This document shows, piece by piece, positions 23,904 to 32,382 of a stretch of 33,354 nucleotides of DNA. Origin of the DNA: Clostridiales bacterium UBA1234 (GTDB lineage Bacteria > Bacillota > Clostridia > TANB77 > UBA1234); NCBI GenBank assembly GCA_002308995.1, contig DBWQ01000018.1, positions 1 through 33,354 on the forward strand, given 5' to 3'. The translations under genes were made by a program, and so were the position numbers. The notes under the pieces were generated by a model. The model made no database searches. It saw only the letters and a list, made by a program, of their open reading frames with translations, and was not told where the DNA came from. Each line of letters begins with the position of its first letter. The stretch's first letter is position 1.

Positions 23904-23977
23904 TACATGTGATAAAGTTTTTTCGAAAGAAACAAGGCATAAAAAACTGATTTTTCACTAGGAAAAGATGGAAAATT

Positions 23978-24103
23978 ATGGAAAACAGAATTGTTCAAAT
24001 CAACTGAGTCTATAAGCATTCTAAAGGAGATTACTATTTGGTAGTAGATATTGCTAAAGATTCAGAAACAAAAGAAGACTACGTGGTATATCGTAGACTT
24101 TAA
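23978..24103 (+). pseudogene. DUF1653 remnant with internal TGA
   Basis: From ATG 23978 one frame reads MENRIVQIN, then TGA (24005-24007), then VYKHSKGDYYLVV, DIAKDSETKEDYVVYRRL and TAA. The part after the TGA matches the DUF1653 pattern (YxHFKGxxYxVxxIAxxSET...xVVYRALY), which normally continues for about 20 more residues. So it has one nonsense codon, at a place where Gly is usual, and is cut short at the C-terminus. No good RBS precedes the ATG. Best read as a decayed copy; a terminator follows. Nothing else is seen in 23904-24110. Confidence 0.6.
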
Positions 24104-24113
24104 TCTTACATAA

Positions 24114-24152
24114 AAAATAAGTAGAAGGCATGATCTGCCTCCTACTTATTTT
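24114..24152. terminator. Terminator at the end of the cell-wall peptidase gene
   Basis: A 17-position stem (24114-24130 with 24136-24152, one A/C mismatch), 5-base loop, and A/T-runs on both sides. It serves the minus-strand gene ending at 24151 and could also stop transcripts from the left. Confidence 0.82.
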
Positions 24153-25238
24153 ATTTTACCCTTAGAATACAGGTAATGTCATTGATATTTTTGGTAGCAG
24201 AAATACTAATACCGGGTACTTTAATACTACTATTTGATCCGCAATTATATACCTGTAAGGAAACACTATCACCATTTTGTACGTAAGAAGAAAAGAATTC
24301 GACATGGCCAGGACTTACTAAAATATCGCCTTCTTTCGCAAGGGATAAATCAACAGGAGAAATCCCTTTGCGAGAAATGAGAGAAAGATATTCGTTGCCA
24401 CCGCATAGTGCCAATCGAGGCAAAAGTACTACTAGATCTTTGATAGCTAAAATAGTTTTTCATTTCGGTTTTGCCACTTGCGAGAGCATATTCATAAAGT
24501 ACCCATGTCACATAGGAACTACAATCCACGCAGTAATGACCATCAATTAGCGTACTTTTGTCAGCAGGAATTGTTCGAGCCCCATTGGCTAAGCTGTAGA
24601 CAAAGTCATGATTTGCATAATAGCGTTTACAAGCTTTTATCAAATCTAAAAGACGAGAAGTATTTCTTGTAAAAGCCGGTAAAGACGTAGAAGGTTTGAC
24701 ATTAATTTCACCAGAAGAGTTTGTAAGATACTTCCCATAAACGTAGCCATACATGCCATCATGCTTAACGTATGCCCATCCGTCACTTCGTATCTGGTAA
24801 ACATATACAATTGTATTTTTGCTTAAAAGAGTTTTCGCAAGGTAACTTGTCGCAGGGCCTTGTCGAAAATAAACATTGGTAGTTGTGTACATATTGTGAT
24901 TGATAGAAACATTTTGTTTAACAGAAGCAGTGGCATTTTTCAAAGCATTTCTTGTCTGGGCACCAACAATACCATCAATAGTTAAACCATTACTTTTTTG
25001 AAAATCTATAACAGCATGGTATGTTTGGTTACCAAAAATACCATCTACATGTAAAGAATATCCGCAAATAATGCAACATGTCTTGTACCCATTTTACCGA
25101 TGTCCCAATAGATCCTTTTTGAATGAGGATAGATGGCTCAGTATAAGGACTTGTATAGCTTGCCAAAACTGTCTTTGAAAAAGTAAGGACAAGGACACAA
25201 AGTGAAAATAACCAAAAAAAACGTTTCATAAAATTCAT
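24151..25238 (-). CDS. Secreted cell-wall peptidase, two +1 frameshifts
   Basis: The 1088 bases hold three frames that join into one 361-residue protein if one C is skipped at each of two CGG codons (25064-25062, in TTG CGG ATA; 24403-24401, in ATG CGG TGG). Joined, it has a signal peptide (~1-27), a peptidoglycan-binding repeat (~34-92: GTSVKWVQDMLHYL, then GYSLHVDGIFGNQTYHAV, then GLTIDGIVGAQTRNAL), an SH3-like domain (~105-160) and an NlpC/P60-like domain with Cys ~239 (VDCSSYVTW) and His ~311 (GHVEFF). It would trim peptidoglycan outside the cell. ATG 25238 follows GGGGGG by six bases. It may be a pseudogene, but both breaks have the same form as in gatD and the YgjV-like gene. Confidence 0.82.
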
Positions 25239-25372
25239 AAAAATCCCCCCTTACTATTCAAAATCAAAAGAATACATAAAAAGTATACCTTCATACTTTC
25301 ATTGTACCACGATTTATCTCATTTCGTGAAGCGGAAATACCTCTCAAAAATGGAAATAAATAGAGAAAAATG

Positions 25373-25401
25373 TTGGTAAACGAAAATAATTATGATAAAA
25401 T
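25373..25401 (+). promoter_or_regulatory. Promoter of the lipoprotein pair
   Basis: TTGGTA (25373-25378), 17-bp spacer ending TGA (extended -10), TAAAAT (25396-25401). On the opposite strand TGG-TACAAT (25316-25311) could be an extended -10 for the peptidase gene, without a clear -35. Confidence 0.6.
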
Positions 25402-25439
25402 GAATATCGTAATAGAAAAAATAGAAAAGGGGAGTTTAT

Positions 25440-26273
25440 ATGAAAAGAAACGTATTATTAATACTTTTAATTGCTAGTATGATGATTTTAACAGGGTGCG
25501 CTGTTAAGATGGATGTTGGTTTAGTGGTAGACAAGGATAGAAATGTAACGATGAGTATTATTTCAGCAATGGATAATGAACTTATCGATGCAAGTATTTC
25601 CATGCAAGAACAATCAGCAGAAGGTGCTACTGAAACGCAAGAAGGCGATGCAGCACAAGAGCCAAAAGTGTATACGGATGAAGAAAGATGGAAATATGTA
25701 GAAGAGAGTGCACAAGAAGATGAAGACTACAAAGAGTATCAAAAGGAAAGATATGAAGAGGGAGAATTTAAAGGATATAAGTATACGCGTAGTTTAGGAA
25801 ATTTAGACGAAGTAACGGAAGAAGCAACAGCGGGTTCTATTCCTTATGATGAATTAACAGAAAGAAATAAATTCTTCACGAGAGATGGCAAAGTCTTATC
25901 ACTTCATATTGATATGGATAGAGAAGAGGGAGATCTTGCAGAAGCAGATTCTTATAAAGAACAAGGAATAGATATGCTAATAAACTTTAGTATCACACTA
26001 CCAAAGAAGGCAATATCTCATAATGCTACGCAAGTATCAGAAGATGAATTAACATATACATGGAATTTGATGGAAGTAACGAGTGTAGAGCTATCATTTG
26101 AAGATGAGGCTAAGGCAACCACTAAAACAGCAAGTAGCTCTACGACAACTCAAAAAGCAGAGAAAGAAAAGAATAGCATCATGCCAATGATTTTGATTAT
26201 TGCGTTAGTTGCTGTGGCAGTGGTAGCTATCATTATCATTATTAGAGGAAATAAAGATAATGGAGCACAATAA
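25440..26273 (+). CDS. Predicted membrane-anchored lipoprotein
   Basis: 277 residues. A lipoprotein signal ends in the lipobox LTGC (C20). The body contains MDVGLVVDKDRNVTMSIISA, an acidic Glu-rich stretch (~60-120) and a Thr/Ser-rich linker; a C-terminal membrane helix (~244-266) ends in basic residues. The fold of the first part may be related to LppM-like lipoproteins, which is a weak impression. The next gene is a paralog with the same layout: both have VTMSIISA-DN-LID, LTYTWxL near the end of the domain and a C-terminal helix. RBS AAAGGGGAG. Function unknown. Confidence 0.8.
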   Translation: MKRNVLLILLIASMMILTGCAVKMDVGLVVDKDRNVTMSIISAMDNELIDASISMQEQSAEGATETQEGDAAQEPKVYTDEERWKYVEESAQEDEDYKEYQKERYEEGEFKGYKYTRSLGNLDEVTEEATAGSIPYDELTERNKFFTRDGKVLSLHIDMDREEGDLAEADSYKEQGIDMLINFSITLPKKAISHNATQVSEDELTYTWNLMEVTSVELSFEDEAKATTKTASSSTTTQKAEKEKNSIMPMILIIALVAVAVVAIIIIIRGNKDNGAQ

Positions 26274-26327
26274 AGGAGAGGCATTTAGTGAAATACTAAA
26301 GTATGATAGAGGAGAATGAATCAAAAG

Positions 26328-27167
26328 ATGAAAAAAATTGTTATGATATTCATGGGGATAATAACGGTATTATTATTAACAGGATGTGGAATGAAATATA
26401 ATGCTAAAATGACAATTGAAAGTAATGGCAAAGTTACGATGAGTATTATTTCTGCAAAAGATAATGACTTGATCGACTTCAATATTTCACAAGAAAAAGG
26501 AAATAGTCAAGAAGAGCATTCAGATGCAGATAGATGGGAGTACTTAGAAAAGCATAATGATCATTTCAAACTAAGTAAGTTTCAGCCGTCAAGATATTCA
26601 GGTGAAGATTATAAAGGATATTTGTATCAAAGAAATTTCGAATCGATAGATGCTATCACAGGAGGAAAAATACCATCAAGTGAAGTGCTATCAGGGGAAG
26701 TGTCATCAGAAGAGGTATCATCAAGAGAGGTACCATCAGGCGAGGTACCAATTTGGGATTTTCTTCGCCAAGAGGTATTTTTTACGAAAGATGATGATAG
26801 ATACTTGCTTCATGTTCTCCTTCAGGATGAATCTGGTGATTTGGCAGATGCAAGAAAATACAATGACATGGAAGGAATCAACATCATGACGGTTTTTCAA
26901 ATGACACTTCCACAAAAGGCAGAAAAAAATAATGCCACGGAAGTATCAGAAGATGGTTTAACCTATACATGGGACCTTTTAAAAACAAATGAGATAGAAA
27001 TAGCATTTCAAATGCCAAAGGAGTCATCGGGTGAACAAGAGCAAAATCAAAACAATCAACGTCATACAGAAGAGGGAACATCCATCAACTTAATTCCAGT
27101 ATTTATCTTTTTGGGAGGAGTTCTTTTATTAGTTGTGGTGGTGGCAAACAAATATAAAAATAAATAG
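26328..27167 (+). CDS. Paralogous membrane-anchored lipoprotein with minisatellite
   Basis: 279 residues from ATG 26328; the in-frame ATG at 26316 is only one base from GAGGAG, so the later start is more likely though its spacing is long. Lipobox LTGC (C20), then a domain parallel to the preceding lipoprotein (KVTMSIISAKDNDLIDFNIS, EVSEDGLTYTWDLL), a Gln/Asn-rich linker and a C-terminal membrane helix. Between GKIP and IWDF it carries five S-x-E-V-x repeats, absent from the paralog. The gap to the first lipoprotein is 54 bp, so they are probably co-transcribed. Confidence 0.78.
   Translation: MKKIVMIFMGIITVLLLTGCGMKYNAKMTIESNGKVTMSIISAKDNDLIDFNISQEKGNSQEEHSDADRWEYLEKHNDHFKLSKFQPSRYSGEDYKGYLYQRNFESIDAITGGKIPSSEVLSGEVSSEEVSSREVPSGEVPIWDFLRQEVFFTKDDDRYLLHVLLQDESGDLADARKYNDMEGINIMTVFQMTLPQKAEKNNATEVSEDGLTYTWDLLKTNEIEIAFQMPKESSGEQEQNQNNQRHTEEGTSINLIPVFIFLGGVLLLVVVVANKYKNK
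26676..26750 (+). repeat. Five-copy 15-bp minisatellite in a lipoprotein gene
   Basis: Five tandem 15-bp units, from TCAAGTGAAGTGCTA to TCAGGCGAGGTACCA, share the frame TCA-rrn-GAr-GTn-nnA and encode S-[SGER]-E-V-[LSP]. Unit length is a multiple of three, so copy-number change keeps the reading frame. Confidence 0.85.
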
Positions 27168-27217
27168 TATGCTATCACAGCACAAGGAAAAATGATAGTT
27201 GTTAGGAGGCTAATTAG

Positions 27218-28396
27218 TTGAAATATCGAAGTGATAAGCATGGAAATCAAGTTTCAATCTTAGGGTATGGTTGTATGAGATTTACTACCAAAGGAGGAAA
27301 AATTGATTTTGAAAAAGCAGAAAAAGAAATTTTAAAAGCATATGAACTCGGTGTTAACTATTATGATACAGCTTATATTTATAATGGAAGCGAAGCTTTT
27401 TTAGGAGAAGTGCTAGAAAAACATGGCCTTAGAGATAAAGTCAATATTGCCACAAAACTTCCACACTATTATGCTAGTTCAAAAGAAAAAATAGAGGAAC
27501 TATTTACCGAAGAGTTAAAAAGACTTCGTACCAATCACGTAGATTATTATTTAATGCACATGTTAAACGATATTAAATCATGGGAGCGTTTAAAGGAGCT
27601 TGGCATCGAAGATTGGCTCAAAGAGAAAAAAGAAAAAGGACAGATAAGGCAAGTAGGTTTTTCTTATCATGGAAACTCAGATAACTTCTGCAAACTAATT
27701 GATGATTATGATTGGGACTTTTGCCAAATACAATATAACTATTTGGATGAAAATTCGCAAGCAGGAAAGACAGGTCTTCACTATGCAGCATCCAAAGGCA
27801 TTCCAGTTGTTATCATGGAGCCACTTCGTGGAGGAAAACTGGTGAATAATTTGCCAGACAAGGCAAAAAAATTATTTGAAAACTATGAAGTGAAGCATAC
27901 ACCAGCAGAGTGGGGTTTTAGATGGCTATGGAATCAAAAAGAAATCATGTGTGTATTATCTGGTATGAACTCTACCCAAATGGTAGAAGAGAATGCAAAG
28001 AATGCTTCTGAAGCAGAAGTTGGTGAGCTAACAGAGAAAGACCAAGAATTACTTCAAAATGTTGTGAAAGCAATCTGGGAAAAGATGAAAGTGCCTTGTA
28101 CGGGTTGTAGGTATTGTATGCCTTGCCCAAATAAAGTAGATATTCCTGGCACTTTTTCAGCATATAACAAACATTATATAGATGGTAAGTTCTCTGCCTT
28201 AAAAGAATATTTGATGTGTACAGCAATGCGAAAAGAAGCAACATCTGCTTCAAACTGTATAGAATGTGGAAAGTGCGAACAGCACTGCCCACAAGGAATC
28301 AAAATACGTGAAGAATTAAAAAATGCAAGAAAAGTATTAGAAGGACCAATCTATAAAGTATCAAAATGGGGAATTAAAAAATTTTTTAAATATTAG
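27218..28396 (+). CDS. Aldo-keto reductase with C-terminal 4Fe-4S clusters
   Basis: 392 residues. An aldo-keto reductase barrel (~1-285) with the catalytic tetrad visible: D50 and Y55 in DTAYIY, K80 and H114. It is followed by a ferredoxin-like tail with two cysteine clusters (C294, C297, C300, C303 in CTGCRYCMPC; and C347, C350, C353, C357 in CIECGKCEQHC). This AKR-ferredoxin fusion is widespread in anaerobes and suggests an oxidoreductase drawing electrons through Fe-S; the substrate is unknown. The start is TTG 27218, eight bases after TTAGGAGG. Confidence 0.9.
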   Translation: MKYRSDKHGNQVSILGYGCMRFTTKGGKIDFEKAEKEILKAYELGVNYYDTAYIYNGSEAFLGEVLEKHGLRDKVNIATKLPHYYASSKEKIEELFTEELKRLRTNHVDYYLMHMLNDIKSWERLKELGIEDWLKEKKEKGQIRQVGFSYHGNSDNFCKLIDDYDWDFCQIQYNYLDENSQAGKTGLHYAASKGIPVVIMEPLRGGKLVNNLPDKAKKLFENYEVKHTPAEWGFRWLWNQKEIMCVLSGMNSTQMVEENAKNASEAEVGELTEKDQELLQNVVKAIWEKMKVPCTGCRYCMPCPNKVDIPGTFSAYNKHYIDGKFSALKEYLMCTAMRKEATSASNCIECGKCEQHCPQGIKIREELKNARKVLEGPIYKVSKWGIKKFFKY

Positions 28397-28412
28397 AAAG
28401 AAGGAAAGATAA

Positions 28413-28950
28413 TTGCTAGTGCTAATAGGAAATATCATCGCATTGATAGCATCATGTATTATGGTATATGCTGGCACGTTAAAGAATAAAAAACACATTT
28501 TAATTGCGCAAATCATCGAAATTGGTGTTTTTATCATTAGCCAATTGATATTGCGGAGGCATCTCTGGGGCTATTATGAACGTGATTAGTATTATAGGAA
28601 ATGTTCTTTGCTATTTTGACATGTTACATTTGATTCCTAAAATACTCATTACAGTTGCATCAGTCATTACGGTAGCTTATTTTAACGTGCAAGGTGTCAT
28701 TGGTATCTTGCCATTGATAGCCATTATTACCTATTTGTGGCTAATGAATTTAGAAGATGTGACACATTTTAAGATATTAATTGTCTTTGTGATGATGCTA
28801 TGGATTGTGTATGATTTCTCCATTAAATCATATACAGCAACAGCATTTGATGTGATAACAGTCATAGCAAATGTGGTAGCCATTATTAAAATACAAATCG
28901 CAAAGAAAAAAGGTGTTAATCTTGACTATGAAAAGAAAAATGTTGTGTAA
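28413..28950 (+). CDS. YgjV-like membrane protein with +1 frameshift
   Basis: From TTG 28413 (AAGGA about seven bases upstream) frame 0 reads LLVLIGNIIALIASCIMVYAG... to SQLIL, then CGG AGG and a stop at 28588-28590. Skipping the C at 28554 gives LGGISGAIMNVISIIGN, continuing to 28950 for a 178-residue protein. The joined product has about five to six membrane helices and the LLG-x-x-x-G-A-x-x-N pattern of the Imp-YgjV family. An ATG at 28576 in the second frame would give only the C-terminal 124 residues and lacks an RBS. Follows the AKR gene by 16 bp, probably same transcript. Confidence 0.8.
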
Positions 28951-28967
28951 AGAAAGGATTTTTTTCA

Positions 28968-29651
28968 ATGCAAGAAAAGTATATGATCTTAGATTTTGGC
29001 AAAGTGATTGCAGGACCAACCACAGGTGATTGGGATATGACACCAAAATTTTTAGAACTAATTCATGTAGATAAAATCAATCAAGAAAAGTGGAAAAATG
29101 CCGTCAAAAAAATTGATTCTATTTTATCAAGAAATGTAGTTACTACAGAGGAAGAAGAAGAAATGTTTTTTGACTATTACTGTGGTATTTTAAAAGAATG
29201 TCAATATCCATATTATGATGAAACAATCATTCGCAAAATTGCACATGACAGAGCTTTTATGGATGACAAGTATCATTTATATGAAAGCATCCATGAAGAG
29301 CTAGAAAAACTAAAAGAAAAGTATACCATGATTATGCTAACAGATAATTGGCCATGCGTATTTGATTATTTAAAACGACATGAATTAGACAAGTATTTTG
29401 AAAAAGTATATGTATCATCTATTTATGGCAGCATCAAAAAAGAAGGAACCTTTTTTGATTATCCGATTCAAGATTACATGATTCAAAAAGGAGAAGCCAT
29501 TTTTGTTGATGATGATGAGGCTAACCTAGATGTTGCAGTTCAAAAAGGATTCAAAGTATATTGTATGGATCGTGAGAAAAACGTTACAAAATCAAAGCAC
29601 ACCATTATCCACGATTTACAATTAAAAAATTTTGAATCCAATGATTTTTAA
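28968..29651 (+). CDS. HAD-superfamily hydrolase
   Basis: A 227-residue haloacid-dehalogenase-like protein. Motif I is ILDFGKVIAG (nucleophile D9; the usual second Asp is Gly, as in some family IA members), motif II MLTDN, motif III the Lys in GSIKKEG, motif IV FVDDDEANL. An alpha-helical cap lies between motif I and II (~20-105). It probably hydrolyses a small phosphorylated or halogenated molecule; the missing second Asp makes phosphatase activity uncertain. Starts 17 bp after the YgjV-like gene and ends in a strong terminator. Confidence 0.83.
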   Translation: MQEKYMILDFGKVIAGPTTGDWDMTPKFLELIHVDKINQEKWKNAVKKIDSILSRNVVTTEEEEEMFFDYYCGILKECQYPYYDETIIRKIAHDRAFMDDKYHLYESIHEELEKLKEKYTMIMLTDNWPCVFDYLKRHELDKYFEKVYVSSIYGSIKKEGTFFDYPIQDYMIQKGEAIFVDDDEANLDVAVQKGFKVYCMDREKNVTKSKHTIIHDLQLKNFESNDF

Positions 29652-29658
29652 AAATACG

Positions 29659-29698
29659 AAAAGGCAGACAAATTATGCTTCAATTGTCTGCCTTTTTT
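29659..29698 (+). terminator. Terminator after the HAD gene
   Basis: AAAAGGCAGACAA (29659-29671) pairs with TTGTCTGCCTTTT (29684-29696), 12-base loop with possible extra AT pairs, then T-run. Confidence 0.88.
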
Positions 29699-29722
29699 AC
29701 ATAGAAAACGATACGTTTTTCG

Positions 29723-29750
29723 TTGAAAAATCTGTCAAATATGGTATAAT
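29723..29750 (+). promoter_or_regulatory. Promoter of the sua5 operon
   Basis: TTGAAA (29723-29728), 16-bp spacer ending TGG (extended -10), TATAAT (29745-29750). Confidence 0.75.
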
Positions 29751-29774
29751 AAGGGCAGAAACGAGGCAAGACAT

Positions 29775-30797
29775 ATGAAAACAAATTTAACAAATCCCAT
29801 CAAAAAGGCTGCCAAAGTCATCCAAGATGGTGGCATTGTTCTATTTCCAACAGAAACTGTGTATGGCATTGGAGCAAATGCTTTGAATGATGAAGCGGTT
29901 AGAAAAATCTTTATCGCTAAAGGAAGGGAACAGGATAATCCTTTAATACTACATATTTCAGAGATCGAAATGCTTTCTCAAATTGCAAAAAACATTTCAA
30001 AAACAGAAAAAATGCTCATGGAGTCGTTTTGGCCAGGGCCATTTACCATTATTTTGCAGAAAAAAGAAGGAATTGCTGAGGTGGCTACTTGTGGTGGCGA
30101 TACAGTAGGTGTCAGAATGCCAAGTAACCCAATTGCCCAAGAATTCATCAAAGAGGCAAAGGTGCCAATCGCAGCACCTTCTGCTAATATTTCTGGTAAA
30201 CCTAGTGGTACCAAATTATCAGATATCATCGAAGAACTACAAGATAAAGTAGATGCCATCATTGATGGAGGAGAATCAGAAATAGGGTTAGAGTCTACGG
30301 TAGTAAGAGTAGTTAATGATACCGTTCAAATCTTAAGACCTGGTAAAATCACCAAAGAAGATATTCAAAAAGTGGTGCCCAATGTGATAGTGGATGAACA
30401 TGTTATGGGAGAAATGAAACCAAATGAAAAGGTAGTATCCCCAGGGATGAAATATCGTCATTATGCACCTAAAACAAAATGTAAATTAATCTACAGTGAT
30501 GATGCTAGCAAAATGATTCATAAAATATTAGAAGAAGCACAAAAACTAAATCATCCGCTCATACTCGCTTTTGAAGAAGATGTCAAAGAGTATTCAGGCT
30601 ATCCATGTTTAAACTTAGGAAGTAAATATCACCTAGAAGAGGTATCACACAATTTATTTTCAGCCCTTCGACAAATAGATACTTTTTGTACAGACGGTGC
30701 TATCATCGAAGGCGTCAGCCAAAATGGAATGGGACTTGCTATTATGAATCGTTTGATCAGAGCTTGTGAACATGATTATGAAGAAATAAAAATATAA
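29775..30797 (+). CDS. L-threonylcarbamoyladenylate synthase (Sua5 type)
   Basis: Makes threonylcarbamoyl-AMP from threonine, bicarbonate and ATP, the first step of tRNA t6A37 modification in the cytoplasm. The 340-residue protein has the YrdC domain (~8-200) with FPTETVYGIGANA, KGREQDNPL, FWPGPFTIIL and APSANISGKPSGT, then the C-terminal Sua5 domain (~235-340) with SPGMKYRHYAP, which distinguishes it from short TsaC. Its RBS is weak (GAGGCAAG). First gene of a run of five same-strand genes with gaps of 20-42 bp. Confidence 0.93.
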   Translation: MKTNLTNPIKKAAKVIQDGGIVLFPTETVYGIGANALNDEAVRKIFIAKGREQDNPLILHISEIEMLSQIAKNISKTEKMLMESFWPGPFTIILQKKEGIAEVATCGGDTVGVRMPSNPIAQEFIKEAKVPIAAPSANISGKPSGTKLSDIIEELQDKVDAIIDGGESEIGLESTVVRVVNDTVQILRPGKITKEDIQKVVPNVIVDEHVMGEMKPNEKVVSPGMKYRHYAPKTKCKLIYSDDASKMIHKILEEAQKLNHPLILAFEEDVKEYSGYPCLNLGSKYHLEEVSHNLFSALRQIDTFCTDGAIIEGVSQNGMGLAIMNRLIRACEHDYEEIKI

Positions 30798-30817
30798 AAT
30801 CAAAGGAGGAGATTCAT

Positions 30818-31594
30818 ATGCTACATGTGATGGGATTACAAGAAAAGTATTTTGACTGCATTCAAAATGGTACCAAAGAGTATGAAATCAGACTAAATGA
30901 CGAAAAAAGGCAAAAGATGAATAATGGCGATTTTATTGCCTTTCAAAAAGAACCAGAAAGAAAAGATACTTTTTTGGTAGAAATCGCTGATAAAGAATAC
31001 TATCAAAATTTTAACGAATTATTTCACTTTATTAGCACCAGTAAGCTTGCAGATGAATCAACCTCTCAAGAGAGCTTGTTGGCCGATTTAGAAAAGTTTT
31101 ATCCGATGGAAGAACAACAAGAGTATGGTGCTGTGGCTATCAAATTAAATAAGAATTATATGATTTATAAAGGCAATATTGAAGATGTCAGCATGCAAAA
31201 TCCCGTTTTTTTATCCTTAAAAGATATGTATGACGATTTTGACGAATGGCTAGACAGACTCAAAAAGAAAGAATATCAATTTTACTATACCAAAAATGAA
31301 AATGGTGTGTCTTCAGTATTAATTTTAAAACTAAACGAAACCGATTCACAGCAATTTTTACAAGATGGCAATATCATGAAAGTTAGGTCATTAATGGTAA
31401 AAGATATTAGACATGGTATTGGATCTCGTTATATGAAGTTGATTGATGATATTGCTGCGCAAAATCATATTCAATATATCTATATGGCCATTCAAAAAGA
31501 CAATGAAGAACTCATTAACTTTGTGAAAAAATATGATTATCGCATGGAAAGCGACTATCAAGATGAAATTGTATTTGTGAAGGAACTTGCTTGA
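30818..31594 (+). CDS. ASCH-GNAT fusion protein
   Basis: 258 residues. The N-terminal ~110 resemble an ASCH domain (MGLQEKYFDCIQNGTKEYEIRLND, matching the family pattern K-x-x-x-x-G-x-K-x-x-E-x-R, and GDFIAF). After a linker the C-terminal ~110 look like a GNAT acetyltransferase (VRSLMVKDIRHGIGSRYMKLIDD as the acetyl-CoA loop region, and a late KYDYR segment). ASCH domains bind RNA or modified nucleosides, so an RNA-linked acyl transfer is possible but only inferred. RBS AAAGGAGG. Ends in TGA. Confidence 0.68.
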   Translation: MLHVMGLQEKYFDCIQNGTKEYEIRLNDEKRQKMNNGDFIAFQKEPERKDTFLVEIADKEYYQNFNELFHFISTSKLADESTSQESLLADLEKFYPMEEQQEYGAVAIKLNKNYMIYKGNIEDVSMQNPVFLSLKDMYDDFDEWLDRLKKKEYQFYYTKNENGVSSVLILKLNETDSQQFLQDGNIMKVRSLMVKDIRHGIGSRYMKLIDDIAAQNHIQYIYMAIQKDNEELINFVKKYDYRMESDYQDEIVFVKELA

Positions 31595-31623
31595 GGTAAA
31601 AACAGTATAGGAGGAAAACAAAA

Positions 31624-32340
31624 ATGAATTATGAAAAATCATTAAAATACGATACAGAAATAATTAATGAAAAAATAATGGGACCAAACCCTTTAAAATT
31701 GGAAGAAGAGCTTATGGAGGGTAACGCTATTTCAAAAGGTGCTACCGTAATGGATTTGGGAAGTGGTCAAGGCATCACTTCCATCTTTTTAGTAAAAGAA
31801 TATGGTTTTAAAGTATATGCGGCAGATTTATGGAGTGACCCAGAAGAAAATCAAAAATTCTTTCATGAAATGGGGCTTGGTGATGATGAATTAATACCAG
31901 TTAAAGCAGATGCTACCGATTTGCCATTCGAAAAAGAATTCTTTGATGCAGTAGTTAGCACAGATTCTTATAATTATTTTGGAAGAGATGACAAATTTTT
32001 AGACGAAAAGCTATTGCCATTTGTAAAACACGGAGGCTATATCTATATTGTTGTTCCAGGCATGAAAAAAGATTTACATCAACACTTGCCAGCAGAACTT
32101 CTTTTATCATGGAATGAAGAACAACTAGATTATATTCATGATATTACTTATTGGACTAGCATCATTTCTAAATCGAAAGATAGTGAAATTGTTTCGATTC
32201 ACGTGATGGAAAGTAACGAAGAATGCTGGAATGATTGGATTAAATGTGATAATGAATATGCTAGAGGGGATAAAAAAGCCATCGATGCAGGAGCTTGCAA
32301 ATACTTAAACTTTATTGCGATTATTTTAAAGAAGAAATAA
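31624..32340 (+). CDS. Class I SAM-dependent methyltransferase
   Basis: 238 residues with motif I VMDLGSGQG (42-50), the acidic strand VYAADLW, then DATDLPFEKEFFDAVVSTDS (motifs II-III). Length and order fit small-molecule class I methyltransferases such as the UbiE-like group. The substrate cannot be told. RBS TAGGAGG. In the same run of genes as sua5; one might expect a metabolite or nucleoside modification role, but this is a guess. Confidence 0.82.
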   Translation: MNYEKSLKYDTEIINEKIMGPNPLKLEEELMEGNAISKGATVMDLGSGQGITSIFLVKEYGFKVYAADLWSDPEENQKFFHEMGLGDDELIPVKADATDLPFEKEFFDAVVSTDSYNYFGRDDKFLDEKLLPFVKHGGYIYIVVPGMKKDLHQHLPAELLLSWNEEQLDYIHDITYWTSIISKSKDSEIVSIHVMESNEECWNDWIKCDNEYARGDKKAIDAGACKYLNFIAIILKKK

Positions 32341-32382
32341 CAGTTAATGAATTTAAATGTATTCCATAAAAAGGAGAATTAA

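Noticed and set aside
15916..28556. CGG reassigned to another amino acid or fully unassigned
   Set aside because: In the three sigma genes CGG encodes the invariant Arg residues of the RIRQI motif, and those ORFs are continuous. CGG is therefore read as Arg at least there. Reassignment to Trp or Gln would not repair the four shifted genes either.
23718..31594. UGA reassigned as a sense codon
   Set aside because: UGA ends the HNH gene (23718-23720) and the ASCH-GNAT gene (31592-31594) at the expected protein ends, so it works as a stop.
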